DNA from: Lachnospiraceae bacterium UBA7205
GTDB lineage: Bacteria; Bacillota; Clostridia; Lachnospirales; Lachnospiraceae
Length of the DNA: 64,000 bases
Assembly: GCA_002490665.1 (NCBI GenBank)
Contig: DKUL01000075.1
Location: forward strand, 3,866-67,865
Reading direction: 5' to 3'
Shown: positions 16,671-25,500 of the stretch, one piece after another
Layout of the letters: the number at the start of each line of letters is the position of its first letter
Position numbering within the stretch: the stretch's first letter is position 1
The notes under the pieces: model-generated
What the model was told of the DNA's origin: nothing
Databases searched by the model: none
What the model saw: the letters and a program-made list of their open reading frames with translations, nothing else
Translations under genes and position numbers: made by a program

Positions 16671-17664
16671 ACGCACTCACCCTGTCCGCAGACCAGTTCA
16701 TCGCATCAATTGAATTGCCGCTGCTCTCCCTTGAAAGTCTCGTATTATGCAGCCCGCACCAGCCGTTTGCGCTGTCCCCGGCACAATTGTTTATCTGAAA
16801 TAATTTTCTTTCCGATAAGTCCCCCGGTATGTCTGCCGTAACATTCGTAAATACAAACGTAAAATTGTTAAAATCACCCATGCAGTCAAACCTCGCAATG
16901 TCACCGGAACTATTCTTTTGCAGGAAGCAGTCATCCAGTACGAAACGCGTCTCCCCGCCCAGATCCGGAAGGGCACTGTCATGCAGGAATATGCATGGCA
17001 GTTTCGTTCTTGACAGCAGCTCGCAATTCCGGAAGACAATCTCCTCGCCGCCCCTGCTCCCCATGCCAACACAGGCGCCATTCTCCGAGACAATCCTGCA
17101 ATTCACAAACTGTAGTTTTCTCCCATACGAAAAATCCGAATCCGCATGCACTGCGTATGCCATATATTTTTCATATTTCTCAATGTTATACTCTGCAAGT
17201 TCTTCCCCATACCGTGCGACCATACGTACAAGCTCCTCTTCTGTAAACGCCACACCCGAAGGTTCCCTCTCGCGGACATGGACTCCCCATATCGTCATAT
17301 CCGACACACTCCCTGCCGCAATCTCGAGCGGCGCGTACATGTAGGAAACCGTGTCATACAAAAGCATGCATTCATCCCTGCCGGACCCCTTTATATGCAG
17401 TTCCTTGTCCAGTACCTGCACGCTCTCCACATATACGCCCGGGCGTATTATCAGTGTATCGCCGTCATGGACATTGTCCACAGCGTCCTGAATTGTCGTA
17501 AAATCGCCGCTCCCATCCTGCGCAACCACATATTCCTTATGGAAGCCTCCCTTTCTGCCTGGCTCGGCGGCATATGCCATATACACCCCCGCACAGCGGA
17601 TGACCATCCCGACTGCCAGCATTGCGAGTGCCATCCGAAATACAGTTTTCAATACTTTATTCAT
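16663..17664 (-). CDS. Secreted pectinesterase-like beta-helix protein without the catalytic motifs
   Basis: 333 residues. The ATG at 17664 has GGGGAG 8 nt upstream and begins a good signal peptide (MNKVLKTVFRMALAMLAVGM, probable cleavage near AYA-AEP); earlier in-frame starts run into the upstream gene. The mature N-terminus matches pectinesterases (CE8): VVAQDGSGDFTTIQDAVD, DGDTLIIRPGVYVESVQV, LHIKGSGRDE. The later catalytic signatures (QDTL, DFIFG, LGRPW) are not found, so esterase activity is doubtful. The repeated 'IVFRNCELL', 'RFVLDDCFLQ', 'TFVFTNVT' rungs fit a right-handed parallel beta-helix. It lies between a large membrane protein gene and an acyltransferase gene and is probably exported to a surface polysaccharide. 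Function unknown. Confidence 0.75.
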   Translation of the reverse strand: MNKVLKTVFRMALAMLAVGMVIRCAGVYMAYAAEPGRKGGFHKEYVVAQDGSGDFTTIQDAVDNVHDGDTLIIRPGVYVESVQVLDKELHIKGSGRDECMLLYDTVSYMYAPLEIAAGSVSDMTIWGVHVREREPSGVAFTEEELVRMVARYGEELAEYNIEKYEKYMAYAVHADSDFSYGRKLQFVNCRIVSENGACVGMGSRGGEEIVFRNCELLSRTKLPCIFLHDSALPDLGGETRFVLDDCFLQKNSSGDIARFDCMGDFNNFTFVFTNVTADIPGDLSERKLFQINNCAGDSANGWCGLHNTRLSRESSGNSIDAMNWSADRVSAYE

Positions 17665-17694
17665 GTATGTTACTCCCCATTCTCTCATGTTTTT

Positions 17695-17737
17695 TAGGGC
17701 GTGCAGATGACGGGAATGATTTTTCAAACACGCCCTA
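17695..17737. repeat. Small palindromic intergenic repeat, copy A
   Basis: TAGGGCGTG (17695-17703) and CACGCCCTA (17729-17737) form a perfect 9-bp inverted repeat. The right arm begins (minus strand) with the TAG stop codon of the upstream membrane protein gene. The 19-bp core 17719-17737 is repeated with one mismatch at 62523-62541, also at a TAG stop codon. No T tract follows on either strand. Confidence 0.6.
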
Positions 17738-20677
17738 GTCCCCTTGCAAAATGCGCACGTCACGCACGACATGTTCCCCATCATCAGGAAACTGAATCGT
17801 ATCAATGTTATAGGCAAACCAGAGATAATCCTGACTTGCGCGGATCAGATAGGTATGTTCTCCCGGCATCGCCGAAAAACTGCACTGGTACCGGACATTC
17901 TCCGTGCTGCTGTCCCCCAGGGTGACCGTGAATGCACTGACATCCTCCCTCAGGCTTTCACACGAAAAGGCAATATAGTTTCCCTTTGCGCTGTCCAAAA
18001 ACTGCGACCCCGAAAAGAAAAATGCATTGCCAGCGTCCTCCTGTGCTGTCTCCAAAACGGCATTTTCCGCCGCATGGTACCGGTCATGGTTCGCCCATAT
18101 ATAAGCTGCCAGTCCGATATCTGGCCTATGGTACAGCTGGCACTCATACTGCTTTTCCCCATTTTCATCCTCAGATACCGTCGGCGGGTTATCCATATAG
18201 CCTGCCAGCGCATAACCGTTGTCCAGCAGCCCTGACTCGCCAAGCTTCTTTGCAAACTCATCGTACCGGTCAAGCTCGCACCAGACGACGAACGCCCCCA
18301 CATGAACCAGGGGACGGTAATTCCGGTATATGTATTCTGCCACGGTATAATATCTGACATTGTGGTAAATCCCCATCATTGACACCGTATTGCCCTCCGT
18401 ATTCCCGATGACTGCCAGCGGCGCCTCATGGCTGCCTACCTCTTCAAGGAAGTACTGCTGCGACCTTAAATCCGTCAGCAGGCTGGGACTCTGGGTGACA
18501 TAGAAGGGCCGCTCCCGCCCGACAAATGCATAGAGAGCCGTAATATTGGCAAAGTCCAGAAATGTTTCCTCCTCCTCCAAAAGCAAGTCAAACACCGTCT
18601 CAAACGGTGTGCAGAAAGCCTGCGTCACATCCGGGCACACAATCCGGTTCTTTCCCCAGATGGACGACATGTCATCGGAAACCGCTGTCTTCCTCTCCCA
18701 CGCGTAATCAGCCGACAGATTATACAGGCTTGCGTCACGGTCAGGCACAAATCCCGTCACCAGCGCCCCCTCTGCGGCAAGGGTTATCCCGAAAGCGGCT
18801 ATCCATGCCGCAAACCGCGTCCTTTCCGGCCTATTTCTGACCGCGGACACATAGAGCGCAAACGAAGCTATCGTCCAGTGGATGATGTTGAGCAGGACGC
18901 CTGTCGCCCCGCTGCCGTCAGCCAGATTGTGGAACACGATTGTCCTTGGGACATACAAAATCCCGCACACGGAAAATGCGACTGCCGCTGCTGCCGCCAT
19001 GGAATGCGCTTTCGCGTGTGCAAAATGGATTGTGACAATTGCCAGCACAGACACGGTGCAGAGTGGCACGGCGATATAACAGACAAAAAAGGCAAGGGTA
19101 CCAGCATCGCCAAAGTCATACATAGCCCATGTGGAATTGGACCCCAGCGTCAGGGAGAGCCACTCAAGAATGCGCGAGACCGCATGGATTCCCGATATTT
19201 TGCAGTACACAAAATATGCCAGTAACGCAGCGGTGCCCACACATCCGCCGCAACAGGCGAACCGCCGGACTCCGCCCCAGTCCCTCTGCACAGCCAGGAC
19301 ATACAGCAGCGCAGCAATACACCCCACGCCCAGATTAATCCCATCGTCATAGCGGAAAAACGCCCCCATCAGAGCAGTCAGCCAGAACAAAAGATATCCC
19401 CTGCCGTTCTTCCACTCCAGGGCATACAGCATCACGAGCACCACCACCATGCACACGCCCGTTGTCTTAACCGTCCCCATAAGCCCCAGGCTTAGCGGAA
19501 ACAGGCAGGCAAACAATACGGCATACTCCTTTTGAAACAGCTTTTTCACGATGAGAAATACCACAATCAATCCTAGAAACTCTGGCAGTCTGCCATATGG
19601 ATTGGAAAGTGCACCATTTGTATCCCCATGTATCAGCGCATATGCTATCGAGGGCAGGGTATCTGAAAGCGCATGCGCCGAAAAATAGTCAATAACAGGC
19701 AGCTTCCCATTGCGCACGGAATCCGCCGCAAAGGCAAGATTGCCTATCTCATATATGTGGTCATTATCCACAAACAGGTGCGCATGCTGAAAATAGGTAT
19801 ACGGCAGATACACCGTGGAGCAAAACCCCGACAGCGCACCAATATATCCAAAGGTATCAAGCGTCCCCTTTCCCCTGCGCAGGAGACATGCCGCACACGC
19901 GGAAATGACGGCATACGCAAGACATACACATCGGATAGCAGTCTGAAAACGGCTGACCTGCGCGCCCTTTTCATTCAGCCAAAACAAGCCTTCCAGCAGA
20001 ATGCACGCCACAAAGGGCAGCCACATCCAGCAGGAAATGATTTTCCATGCCATGGCGCATGCACAGCCTGCACTTCTGGATATTCCCATAAGGACTGCCA
20101 GCAGTATAGCGAAAACAGTCCCCAGCGCAAGGGCGCTTTTGCGGATTCCCATGCCAGGAACAAGAAGAACCATTGTGACAACACCTGTCAGATAAAAAAC
20201 ATAGAGGAACACAATCCTTTCCGTCGAAAGGATTTCCCTCCTGTCAAACACGCTCATGAACAGCAGCAGCAATTGGTACACAAGCGCCGTAATGACAACC
20301 GGATTTTCCTCTGGAATCATGCCTCCCGAACGATAACGCGATATGTATGCCGCTGTGACGGCACACAGAAGCACCGTGTCAATCATCACAAGACCTTTCC
20401 TGTATTCGCGCCTGCCGCGCAGAAGCATTGCCAAAAGGCATGAAAAAAAAGCCACGAGCAATGGAGGCACCAAAACATAACAGGCATAAAAATTACGAAT
20501 TCGTTTTGTAATGGAGACCCCCGCACCCATGGCGCTGCAAAATGTCCTGTCCCATGTGTCAATCCCGGTATTCTCAAAAGGATTTACATAATACAGAAGC
20601 ATCATCGAAATGACGACTGCAGTCAAAAAAATCCCCTTGTCAAAATATTCCCGCCTCAGTCCCACTCCCTTTTTCAT
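17735..20677 (-). CDS. Large polytopic membrane protein with extracytoplasmic C-terminal domain (GT-C-like), function unknown
   Basis: About 980 residues from the ATG at 20677 (a GTG one codon earlier is possible). The first 640 residues hold at least fourteen hydrophobic segments. A hydrophilic stretch near residues 305-350 contains HAHLFVDNDHIYEIGNL and DYFSAHALSDTLPS, an acidic/His-rich loop of the kind seen in GT-C glycosyltransferases. From about 650 to the end there is a soluble, mixed alpha/beta region (LSADYAWERKTAVSDDM ... VVRDVRILQGD) likely outside the membrane. I do not recognise a named family. It heads an operon with the pectinesterase-like and acyltransferase genes, suggesting synthesis or modification of a surface glycan. 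The upstream DNA holds two inverted recombination-site-like repeats next to a serine recombinase gene. Confidence 0.7.
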   Translation of the reverse strand: MKKGVGLRREYFDKGIFLTAVVISMMLLYYVNPFENTGIDTWDRTFCSAMGAGVSITKRIRNFYACYVLVPPLLVAFFSCLLAMLLRGRREYRKGLVMIDTVLLCAVTAAYISRYRSGGMIPEENPVVITALVYQLLLLFMSVFDRREILSTERIVFLYVFYLTGVVTMVLLVPGMGIRKSALALGTVFAILLAVLMGISRSAGCACAMAWKIISCWMWLPFVACILLEGLFWLNEKGAQVSRFQTAIRCVCLAYAVISACAACLLRRGKGTLDTFGYIGALSGFCSTVYLPYTYFQHAHLFVDNDHIYEIGNLAFAADSVRNGKLPVIDYFSAHALSDTLPSIAYALIHGDTNGALSNPYGRLPEFLGLIVVFLIVKKLFQKEYAVLFACLFPLSLGLMGTVKTTGVCMVVVLVMLYALEWKNGRGYLLFWLTALMGAFFRYDDGINLGVGCIAALLYVLAVQRDWGGVRRFACCGGCVGTAALLAYFVYCKISGIHAVSRILEWLSLTLGSNSTWAMYDFGDAGTLAFFVCYIAVPLCTVSVLAIVTIHFAHAKAHSMAAAAAVAFSVCGILYVPRTIVFHNLADGSGATGVLLNIIHWTIASFALYVSAVRNRPERTRFAAWIAAFGITLAAEGALVTGFVPDRDASLYNLSADYAWERKTAVSDDMSSIWGKNRIVCPDVTQAFCTPFETVFDLLLEEEETFLDFANITALYAFVGRERPFYVTQSPSLLTDLRSQQYFLEEVGSHEAPLAVIGNTEGNTVSMMGIYHNVRYYTVAEYIYRNYRPLVHVGAFVVWCELDRYDEFAKKLGESGLLDNGYALAGYMDNPPTVSEDENGEKQYECQLYHRPDIGLAAYIWANHDRYHAAENAVLETAQEDAGNAFFFSGSQFLDSAKGNYIAFSCESLREDVSAFTVTLGDSSTENVRYQCSFSAMPGEHTYLIRASQDYLWFAYNIDTIQFPDDGEHVVRDVRILQGD

Positions 20678-20713
20678 CACAGTCCCTTTTTATCCCTCCG
20701 GTTTCCGGTTTTG

Positions 20714-20847
20714 TATGCAAAAAAGTGTACTTTATTGCAGAAATATCTTTTTTTAAATTAGTGGAAAATGTGTTGAGAAATGTCGCTTTTTATGATATGC
20801 TGTTTCATAGAAAAGGGGATATGCAATAAAGTACACTTTACTGCATA
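20714..20847. promoter_or_regulatory. Candidate invertible promoter element: inverted 26-bp sites flanking an 82-bp AT-rich segment
   Basis: A 26-bp site at 20714-20739 recurs in inverted orientation at 20822-20847 with 24 of 26 matches; 17 bp (20723-20739 and 20822-20838) are perfect. Each site is an imperfect dyad, TGCA..AAAGT-GT-ACTTT..TGCA, around a non-palindromic central GT, the layout of serine-recombinase crossover sites. The 82 bp between them contain a plus-strand promoter-like pair: TTGAGA (20773-20778), 17-bp spacer, TATGCT (20796-20801). In the present orientation it points into the 3' end of the recombinase gene. After inversion it would point at the membrane protein gene starting at 20677, with a leader of about 75 nt. 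The right site overlaps the recombinase stop codon. Recombination itself is inferred. Confidence 0.5.
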
Positions 20848-20852
20848 TCCCC
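20815..20852 (-). terminator. 38-bp near-perfect palindrome at the end of the recombinase gene
   Basis: GGGGATATGCAATAAAGT and ACTTTACTGCATATCCCC pair with one mismatch around a central AC. On the minus strand the stem contains the recombinase stop codon and is followed by TTTTC, so it may also terminate the recombinase transcript. It extends the right-hand 26-bp site of the candidate invertible element. Confidence 0.5.
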
Positions 20853-21446
20853 TATCTTCTTTTGTTTTTGCGCCCAGTAGCGGAACGTGGACAACGGTAT
20901 CCCGCACTCCCTTGCCCCGTCGGTTCCGGTAATCTCGCCGTTTTCCCACCGCCGGCAGACATATTGGAAGTTGTCCGGAAGCGGTCTTGCAGGACGCCCG
21001 AACTGCACGCCCCTTGCCTTCGCCGCCGCAATCCCCTCCGCCTGGCGCGTCCTGATATTTGTCCGCTCGTTCTCCGCCACGAAGGAAAGCACCTGTAACA
21101 CAATGTCACTGAGGAATGTCCCGACCAAGTCCTTCCCCCTGCGTGTATCCAGAAGCGGCATATCCAGCACGACCACGTCAACCCCCTTGTCCTTCGTGAG
21201 AATCCTCCACTGGTTCTGAATCTCCTCATAATTGCGCCCAAGCCGGTCAATGCTCTTGATGTAGAGCAGATCGCCCTTTTTCATCTGTCGTACCATCCGC
21301 TTGTATGCAGGGCGTTCAAAGTCCTTTCCCGACTGCCGGTCCATATAAATGTTATTCTCCGGGATTGACAGCTCCCTCATGGAAACCATCTGCCTGTCTT
21401 CATTCTGCTCACGACTGCTGACGCGCACATAACCATACAAATCCAT
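20838..21446 (-). CDS. Stand-alone serine recombinase (resolvase/invertase family)
   Basis: 202 residues from an ATG at 21446 preceded by AGAGAGG about 9 nt away. The resolvase N-terminal domain starts MDLYGYVRVSSREQNEDRQ, with the nucleophile Ser at residue 10 or 11 (the VSS motif). It continues with DRQSGKDFERPAYKRMVRQM, LYIKSIDRLGRNYEEI (catalytic Arg region), LSFVAENERTNIRTRQAEGI (long E-helix) and GVQFGRPARPLPDNF. The C-terminal DNA-binding region ends GTDGARECGIPLSTFRYWAQK, a helix-turn-helix. At about 200 residues it has the size of small resolvases and invertases (Hin, Gin, Tn3 resolvase) rather than large integrases. It is not inside a recognisable transposon. Its 3' end overlaps one of two inverted crossover-like sites, so a DNA invertase role is plausible. 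Confidence 0.9.
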   Translation of the reverse strand: MDLYGYVRVSSREQNEDRQMVSMRELSIPENNIYMDRQSGKDFERPAYKRMVRQMKKGDLLYIKSIDRLGRNYEEIQNQWRILTKDKGVDVVVLDMPLLDTRRGKDLVGTFLSDIVLQVLSFVAENERTNIRTRQAEGIAAAKARGVQFGRPARPLPDNFQYVCRRWENGEITGTDGARECGIPLSTFRYWAQKQKKIGDMQ

Positions 21447-21556
21447 TCTTCCACAACCTCTCTTTTGTTTTTCTCTATATTTTATCTTTTGTGCCAACAC
21501 CAAGTTATTGTAACAAATTTTTTAGCTGCATATTTCCTTTCCGCACCCGTGCGCAT

Positions 21557-21588
21557 AAAAAAAACAGGAGACCCTTTATGGTTCCTGC
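21557..21588 (-). terminator. Terminator of the methyltransferase gene
   Basis: On the minus strand GCAGGAACC pairs with GGTCTCCTG (one bulged base) and is followed by eight T residues (plus-strand A run 21557-21564). It lies about 15 bp past the methyltransferase stop codon at 21604. Confidence 0.75.
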
Positions 21589-21603
21589 TTTCCTTTCTGT
21601 TTT

Positions 21604-22431
21604 TTATTGTTTCTGAAAAATCATCGCCTGAAACGCCGCCATGTCATCCCCGTTTTTGCAGGAAAACTGCATGTGCGTGCCCCTCACCGGAACAAAGCCT
21701 GCACGTTCCAGCGCGCGAACCAGACCGGCATACGTGTTGTCATCCGCATAGCGCTCCACGCTGACCAGACGCCCTTTGTCCCTGACCAGCGCGGCAAGCT
21801 CCCCTGCATACGCTTCGTGGCGTTTCGCCAGCTCCTCCACCGGTAATGCGGACGGCTTTGGCTCCTTGCAGAGCGCTTCCCACACAACATTTTCATGCAC
21901 GGTGCGGCAGGAAAACAAGGTGTCGCACCCCTTCCGCCACGGCGCTTCCGGCGTGAAAAAATGCGCATTGTCCACCCGAAGGCTCCTGGCAAGCTCCTTT
22001 GCTACCAGGACCGCATTCCGGGACAAATCCAGACCTGTGACATTGGAATCCGGATGGCACAGCGCAAGATAACAGGTCAGAATCCCATTTCCACAGCCAA
22101 TGTCAGCAATATCCCCCGCGCAGAACGTGTCATACTGCACCAGGTACTCCAGTACTCTCCTGAAAAACACACGGTCATAAAAAGACGATGCCAGAAGACT
22201 CATTTCCAGGCTCTGGTTCAGGTAATCGACAAGCTCCTGCTGGCGGTGGAGATAGCGCGTATTTCCTTTTCCATACACCAGCCGTTCTTCCGACTGGTCA
22301 AACAGCTTTGTCAGCCGTTCAATGTGGCTTTCCCCCTCCTTTTGTCCGAACGCCTCAGTCAGCGCCGTATCCAGCTCGGTGACCCTGCGGATGCCGATCC
22401 TGGACAGATACTCTTTTATCTCCAAATCCAA
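21604..22431 (-). CDS. SAM-dependent class I methyltransferase
   Basis: About 275 residues if it starts at the TTG at 22431, which has GGAGG 4 nt upstream. An ATG at 22458 would add 9 residues but lacks a ribosome binding site; earlier starts run into the xylanase gene. The SAM-binding motif I is clear, IADIGCGNGILTCYLALCHP, followed by the acidic motif NVTGLDLSRNAVLVAKELAR. The N-terminal 90 residues are helical and carry no known domain. The C-terminal part (LVSVERYADDNTYAGLVRALERAG) fits the end of a Rossmann methyltransferase. Substrate unknown. It lies after the xylanase gene and may be read from it, but has no obvious link to xylan breakdown. Confidence 0.82.
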   Translation of the reverse strand: MDLEIKEYLSRIGIRRVTELDTALTEAFGQKEGESHIERLTKLFDQSEERLVYGKGNTRYLHRQQELVDYLNQSLEMSLLASSFYDRVFFRRVLEYLVQYDTFCAGDIADIGCGNGILTCYLALCHPDSNVTGLDLSRNAVLVAKELARSLRVDNAHFFTPEAPWRKGCDTLFSCRTVHENVVWEALCKEPKPSALPVEELAKRHEAYAGELAALVRDKGRLVSVERYADDNTYAGLVRALERAGFVPVRGTHMQFSCKNGDDMAAFQAMIFQKQ

Positions 22432-22513
22432 TCTACCTCCAATAAAAATTATAGACATCTCTATTATATGGGATACATCCAGGATTAACAAGAATAACTG
22501 CCCATGTCCCTTT

Positions 22514-25500
22514 CTAATTGTTAAAACGTTCCCGGAACCATGACTTTGTCCGTTGATACAGATTGTCATACCACTCAACATGCTCCATCTGCCGTGCATT
22601 AATCCTGAAAGAAACAGTCTTAATCCCGCCATATCCATTGATTCCCCGGATTGTCATTTTTCCGGTTCCCTTGAATATGTTTTTGGAATACCCATTCGTT
22701 AAAATTTCGTAGTCTGTCCCTTCCCTGAGCGCCTTCTCCGCACCACCTGTTTTCATCGTCACGAAAATCTGCTGTTTTCCTGTATCGGGATTTATCTCTG
22801 ACAATATAATCTCCTTTCCTGTATAACTCTGCGGCTCTACTTTCACTTTTGCCCTGGAGATATCCACACTGTCCTCTATAATCCGGAAATCCGCGCAGGC
22901 AGTGCCTGTATAACAATTTGTGCCTTTTATTGTCGCCCGAATAACATCACCTACACCAGGTGTTCCCTCTATCGGTGTGGTACCATCCTGTTTCGTGTAT
23001 GCAACTGTGTAATCTGTCCCTTTTTTCAATGCCTTTCCATCAAAATCCCTGATGGTCAGATTCACATTGCCATATTTCTTCGCATTCTTTTTTGTCACAT
23101 CCGATATAATAATATTGGTCAGGCTGGCAATATCCTGCTGGGTAACCGTAAAGCTGACTGGCGCTGTTGTTCCCTTGAAATTGCCTTTTCCTATTATCTT
23201 GAAGGTGGCTGCACCAAGCTTCCTGTTGCCTGAATATGCCATCGTATAGTCTACGCCTTCTACCAGATTCCGGCCGTTAAAAACTGCGCCCAGGTCCGCT
23301 GCATCCAGTTTGCTGCCACCTTTCCTATAAGGCGCTTTGATGTCCGTTGTATTGTAGCTCAGCTTCCCTTCCGGATTGTTCCTGATGTCAAACGGTGCAA
23401 TTCGAAACGTTTTCTTTACCGTTCCAGTGTATTTTCCGATGCCCTTTACAGTCACGGAAGCAGTGCCTGCCTGAACATTTTTGTCATAAGCCACCGTAAA
23501 ATCGCGGTCCTGCTCCGCTCCTGCAATCTTTACAGCCGGTGTTATCGCACTTCCCGTGTAAGACAAATTCACGGCGCTTTCCAGTGTCACATCCTTCGCC
23601 TTTAATGCAATACCTGTAATCTTAAAGGTGACTGTCTTTTCACCGACATAGGTTTCCCCAATGCCTTTGATGACCGCCGTTGCGGCACCTACCTCGGCAG
23701 CGTCACAGATAACCTGGTAATCCTGATTGGGCACAAGCGTATTTTGTCCATATTTCACCGTAAATTCAGGTATGATTTTTTCCCCTGTATATTCCTTATT
23801 CTGAATGCCTGTCACTTTCACAGCGCTCATAAGTACCTGACTGCTGTTGAGCACCACCATCTGGATTTCCCTGATTCCGGTATATCCGTTCGCATCCACA
23901 CCCTTGACCGCCACGGTATATGTACCTGGTCCTGTCACCCGTTCTACTTTGGCGCCGGTCCAATCCTTAACCGCATCTACGGTAAAATCCTTTTTGTTCA
24001 GTTTTTTACCGTTTCTCGTCACAACCGGCGCTGCCGTGACACTCTTTCCTGCCTTTGGCGCCTTGACATAGAGATTGGGGATGACAATATCATCGTCAGC
24101 TAAATTCTTTGGAACAATCCTGAAATGCTTTGTGATACTTCCAGAATAGTTTCCCTTGCCCTTGATGATGACCTCCGCATTTTCTGTCGGCTTTGTATTT
24201 TTCTTATATGTCACAGTGTAATCCCTGCCCGGCGCCAGCAGTGTCCTGCCATCATACACGGTCACTTGCGGTTTCAATGCCTTTCCGGTGTAAATGATAT
24301 CGTCGATATCAAATGCCCACAGGCCTTCTCTTTCCCTCAGCTGGCTCAGTGCCTCTGACAGCCTTGCAGCCGCGTTCTGTATCTCTTCCTGTGTTGCAGC
24401 CGCATTTTCTGATACTGCCCTTGCATCTTCGAGCGCCTTTTTGCAGGCATCCCAGCTGTCCTTTGTGTAGTCATTTGGATTCAGGTTTCCGCATTTTCCA
24501 ATCAGTTCCAGCAGCTGGTCTTTATTGACCGGTGCGGATTCGCCCTTTTTCTGTAATTCTGCCTTTGCCTTTTTCAGTGCGTCCAGCGCCTTTTGCACTT
24601 CCTCCTGTGAGGGTACCGGATTTGCCAATACTGCCCTTGCTTCGTCCAGCGCTTTTGCAAACGGAATCCAGCTTTCCTCTGTATATGCATCCTTTTCGAG
24701 TGTTCCGCACTCGGCAGTCAGGTTTCTTAATTCCTTCTCTTCGGGTGTATTTGGTTTCAATGCCGTCCGCGCTTCCACAAGCGCTTTATAGGCACTGTTC
24801 ATTTCCTCCTGTGATGCGTCTGGTTTTTCCCATATATCTTTTGCTTCCTGCAGCGCACCCGCAAAGGCTTTCCAGCTTTCACCTGAATAGCTTTCCTGTT
24901 CCAGTGCATCACACGCATCTATCAGGCTCTTGAGGCTGTCCTTTGTTACTGTAAAAGGAAGCAGCCCTTCCTTTGCCTGTTTCAATGTCTCGCATGCCTG
25001 CTTCACTGTTTCCGGCGCCGCATTTGCGTCTTCCTTGACTATTTTGGCAGCATCCAGCGCCTCTGTAAAAATCTTCCATGTCTCCGGTGTATAATCTTCT
25101 TCCTTTGCGTCTTTTAAAAACTGCACGCACTCACCGATGAGACTGTCCAGTTCTTCCCTTACATCCGGCTCAGGTGTGCTGACCAGACCACCCAGCGCCG
25201 CAGTGCCAAATACACCTGGTGATTCCCAGCCCCGTCCGGATTCGTCATACCAGCTGACCGTTCCGATTCGTTTTCCGCCTTCTGCATCATTAATCTGTAA
25301 ATCAATACCGATTTTATCTCCCGGTGCAGGTGTAATGTCCGTCCAGCGAAAAGCTGCCTCAACCAGATAGCCATTTTCCGTCACTGCCGTAGCAGACTCG
25401 ATATTTTCCTCACTGTACTTCGGCCCATTAAAGCTTCGGATGTTCTGATAGCTGATACGATACTGTGTATCGTCCTCCTCATAGGAATCTGTCTTGTGAT

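Noticed and set aside
17695..17737. Palindrome considered as a terminator for the 980-residue membrane protein gene
   Set aside because: No T tract follows the stem on the minus strand (an A run follows instead), and a close copy at 62517-62541 suggests a repeat element.
20714..21446. Recombinase gene considered as part of a transposon or integrated element
   Set aside because: No second transposition gene, no terminal repeats enclosing the gene and no target duplication were seen; the paired sites both lie on its 3' side.
21507..21540. Possible third copy of the 26-bp recombination site upstream of the recombinase gene
   Set aside because: Only the TGCATA end and a few flanking bases match; the AAAGT-GT-ACTTT core is missing.
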